This document shows, one piece after another, positions 33,614-33,765 of a DNA stretch of 33,765 nucleotides. This DNA is from an uncultured beta proteobacterium. Its GTDB lineage: Bacteria; Pseudomonadota; Gammaproteobacteria; Burkholderiales; Burkholderiaceae_C. The DNA lies in contig CAIYMN010000282.1 of the NCBI GenBank assembly GCA_903927295.1, positions 1-33,765 on the forward strand, given 5' to 3'. The position numbers were made by a program, and so were the translations under genes. How positions within the stretch are numbered: position 1 is the stretch's first letter; every line of letters begins with the position of its first letter. Below the pieces are notes generated by a model, which was not told the origin of the DNA, did not search any database, and was given only the letters and a program-made list of their open reading frames with translations.

Positions 33614-33765
33614 ATGTACATCAGAGATTCTCACCTAAACATCATTGCGCGCATCGACGAAAACTCCACCAACAAATACATCTACGATGTTCACGGCAAC
33701 CTGTTGGCCTCGTATAGCAAGAGCGTGGATTTGACTACCAATGTAACTGGAAGCACCTGCGTGAA
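33614..33765 (+). CDS. Partial ORF after IS element, possible 4-fold beta-flower-like protein
   Basis: Reads open from ATG 33614 to the window edge (50 codons and two bases), so the C-terminus is missing. The start MYIRDSHLNIIARIDENS and the KYIYDVHGNLLASYSK segment show two short strand-turn repeats resembling the 4-fold beta-flower domain (x-YDxxGNxx-type), but the sequence is too short for certainty. Without the IS it would begin 2 nt after the ABC ATPase stop, not the permease expected there. No strong RBS is visible. Base composition is lower in GC than in the neighbouring genes. Confidence 0.45.
   Translation, partial: MYIRDSHLNIIARIDENSTNKYIYDVHGNLLASYSKSVDLTTNVTGSTCV

Overview
The window looks like chromosomal DNA of a betaproteobacterium, most likely Burkholderiales and probably a Comamonadaceae relative (Rhodoferax/Polaromonas/Hydrogenophaga type). 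This placement is inferred from GC-rich coding sequence, a Bug-family periplasmic binding protein, a PuuD-UraH-UraD-PuuE urate pathway, a malic enzyme/phosphotransacetylase fusion and pyruvate phosphate dikinase. No rRNA or other taxonomic marker is present.

Regions. (1) 1-8.5 kb, housekeeping and central metabolism: a secreted M3 oligopeptidase, an FMN-dependent alpha-hydroxy-acid dehydrogenase, a short crotonase, a small membrane methyltransferase, PpdK and an SDR-type epimerase. (2) 8.58-10.6 kb: a ferredoxin-reductase-like flavoprotein translationally coupled to a Bug solute-binding protein. (3) 10.6-17.3 kb, a purine (urate) catabolism cluster in two divergent arms. The minus arm is uraH-xdhC-puuD; the plus arm is puuE, a uraD-allC fusion and an M20 amidohydrolase. 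Together they encode urate -> 5-hydroxyisourate -> OHCU -> allantoin -> allantoate -> ureidoglycine/ureidoglycolate. XdhA/B and the ureidoglycolate step are not in the window. (4) 17.4-20.1 kb: maeB, a VF530-family protein and tRNA-Ser(UGA). (5) 20.2-24.1 kb, a visibly less GC-rich block just after the tRNA: an Ig-repeat lipoprotein phosphoesterase and an RTX/DUF4214 serralysin-like metalloprotease, apparently in one operon. (6) 24.2-27.2 kb, small accessory genes: GGCT-like, GFA-like, an unassigned zinc-ribbon membrane protein with HEAGH, a TIP30-like SDR and an Asp/Glu racemase. (7) 27.2-31.3 kb: a truncated KdpD-like kinase, a KdpE-like regulator and the Kup potassium transporter in the same orientation, suggesting a potassium-sensing and uptake unit. 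(8) 31.5-33.77 kb: an ABC ATPase followed at its stop codon by a complete IS5-family element with CTAA target duplications, then a partial ORF cut by the window end.

A palindromic intergenic repeat occurs three times (about 3.4, 14.1 and 15.9 kb). Two copies sit at gene junctions inside the purine cluster. One of them encodes the tail and stop codon of puuE and the start codon of the uraD-allC fusion. I see no CRISPR array, prophage, defence cluster or secondary-metabolite cluster. The most unusual items are the repeat-built gene junction, the kdpDE-kup arrangement and the unassigned HEAGH membrane protein.
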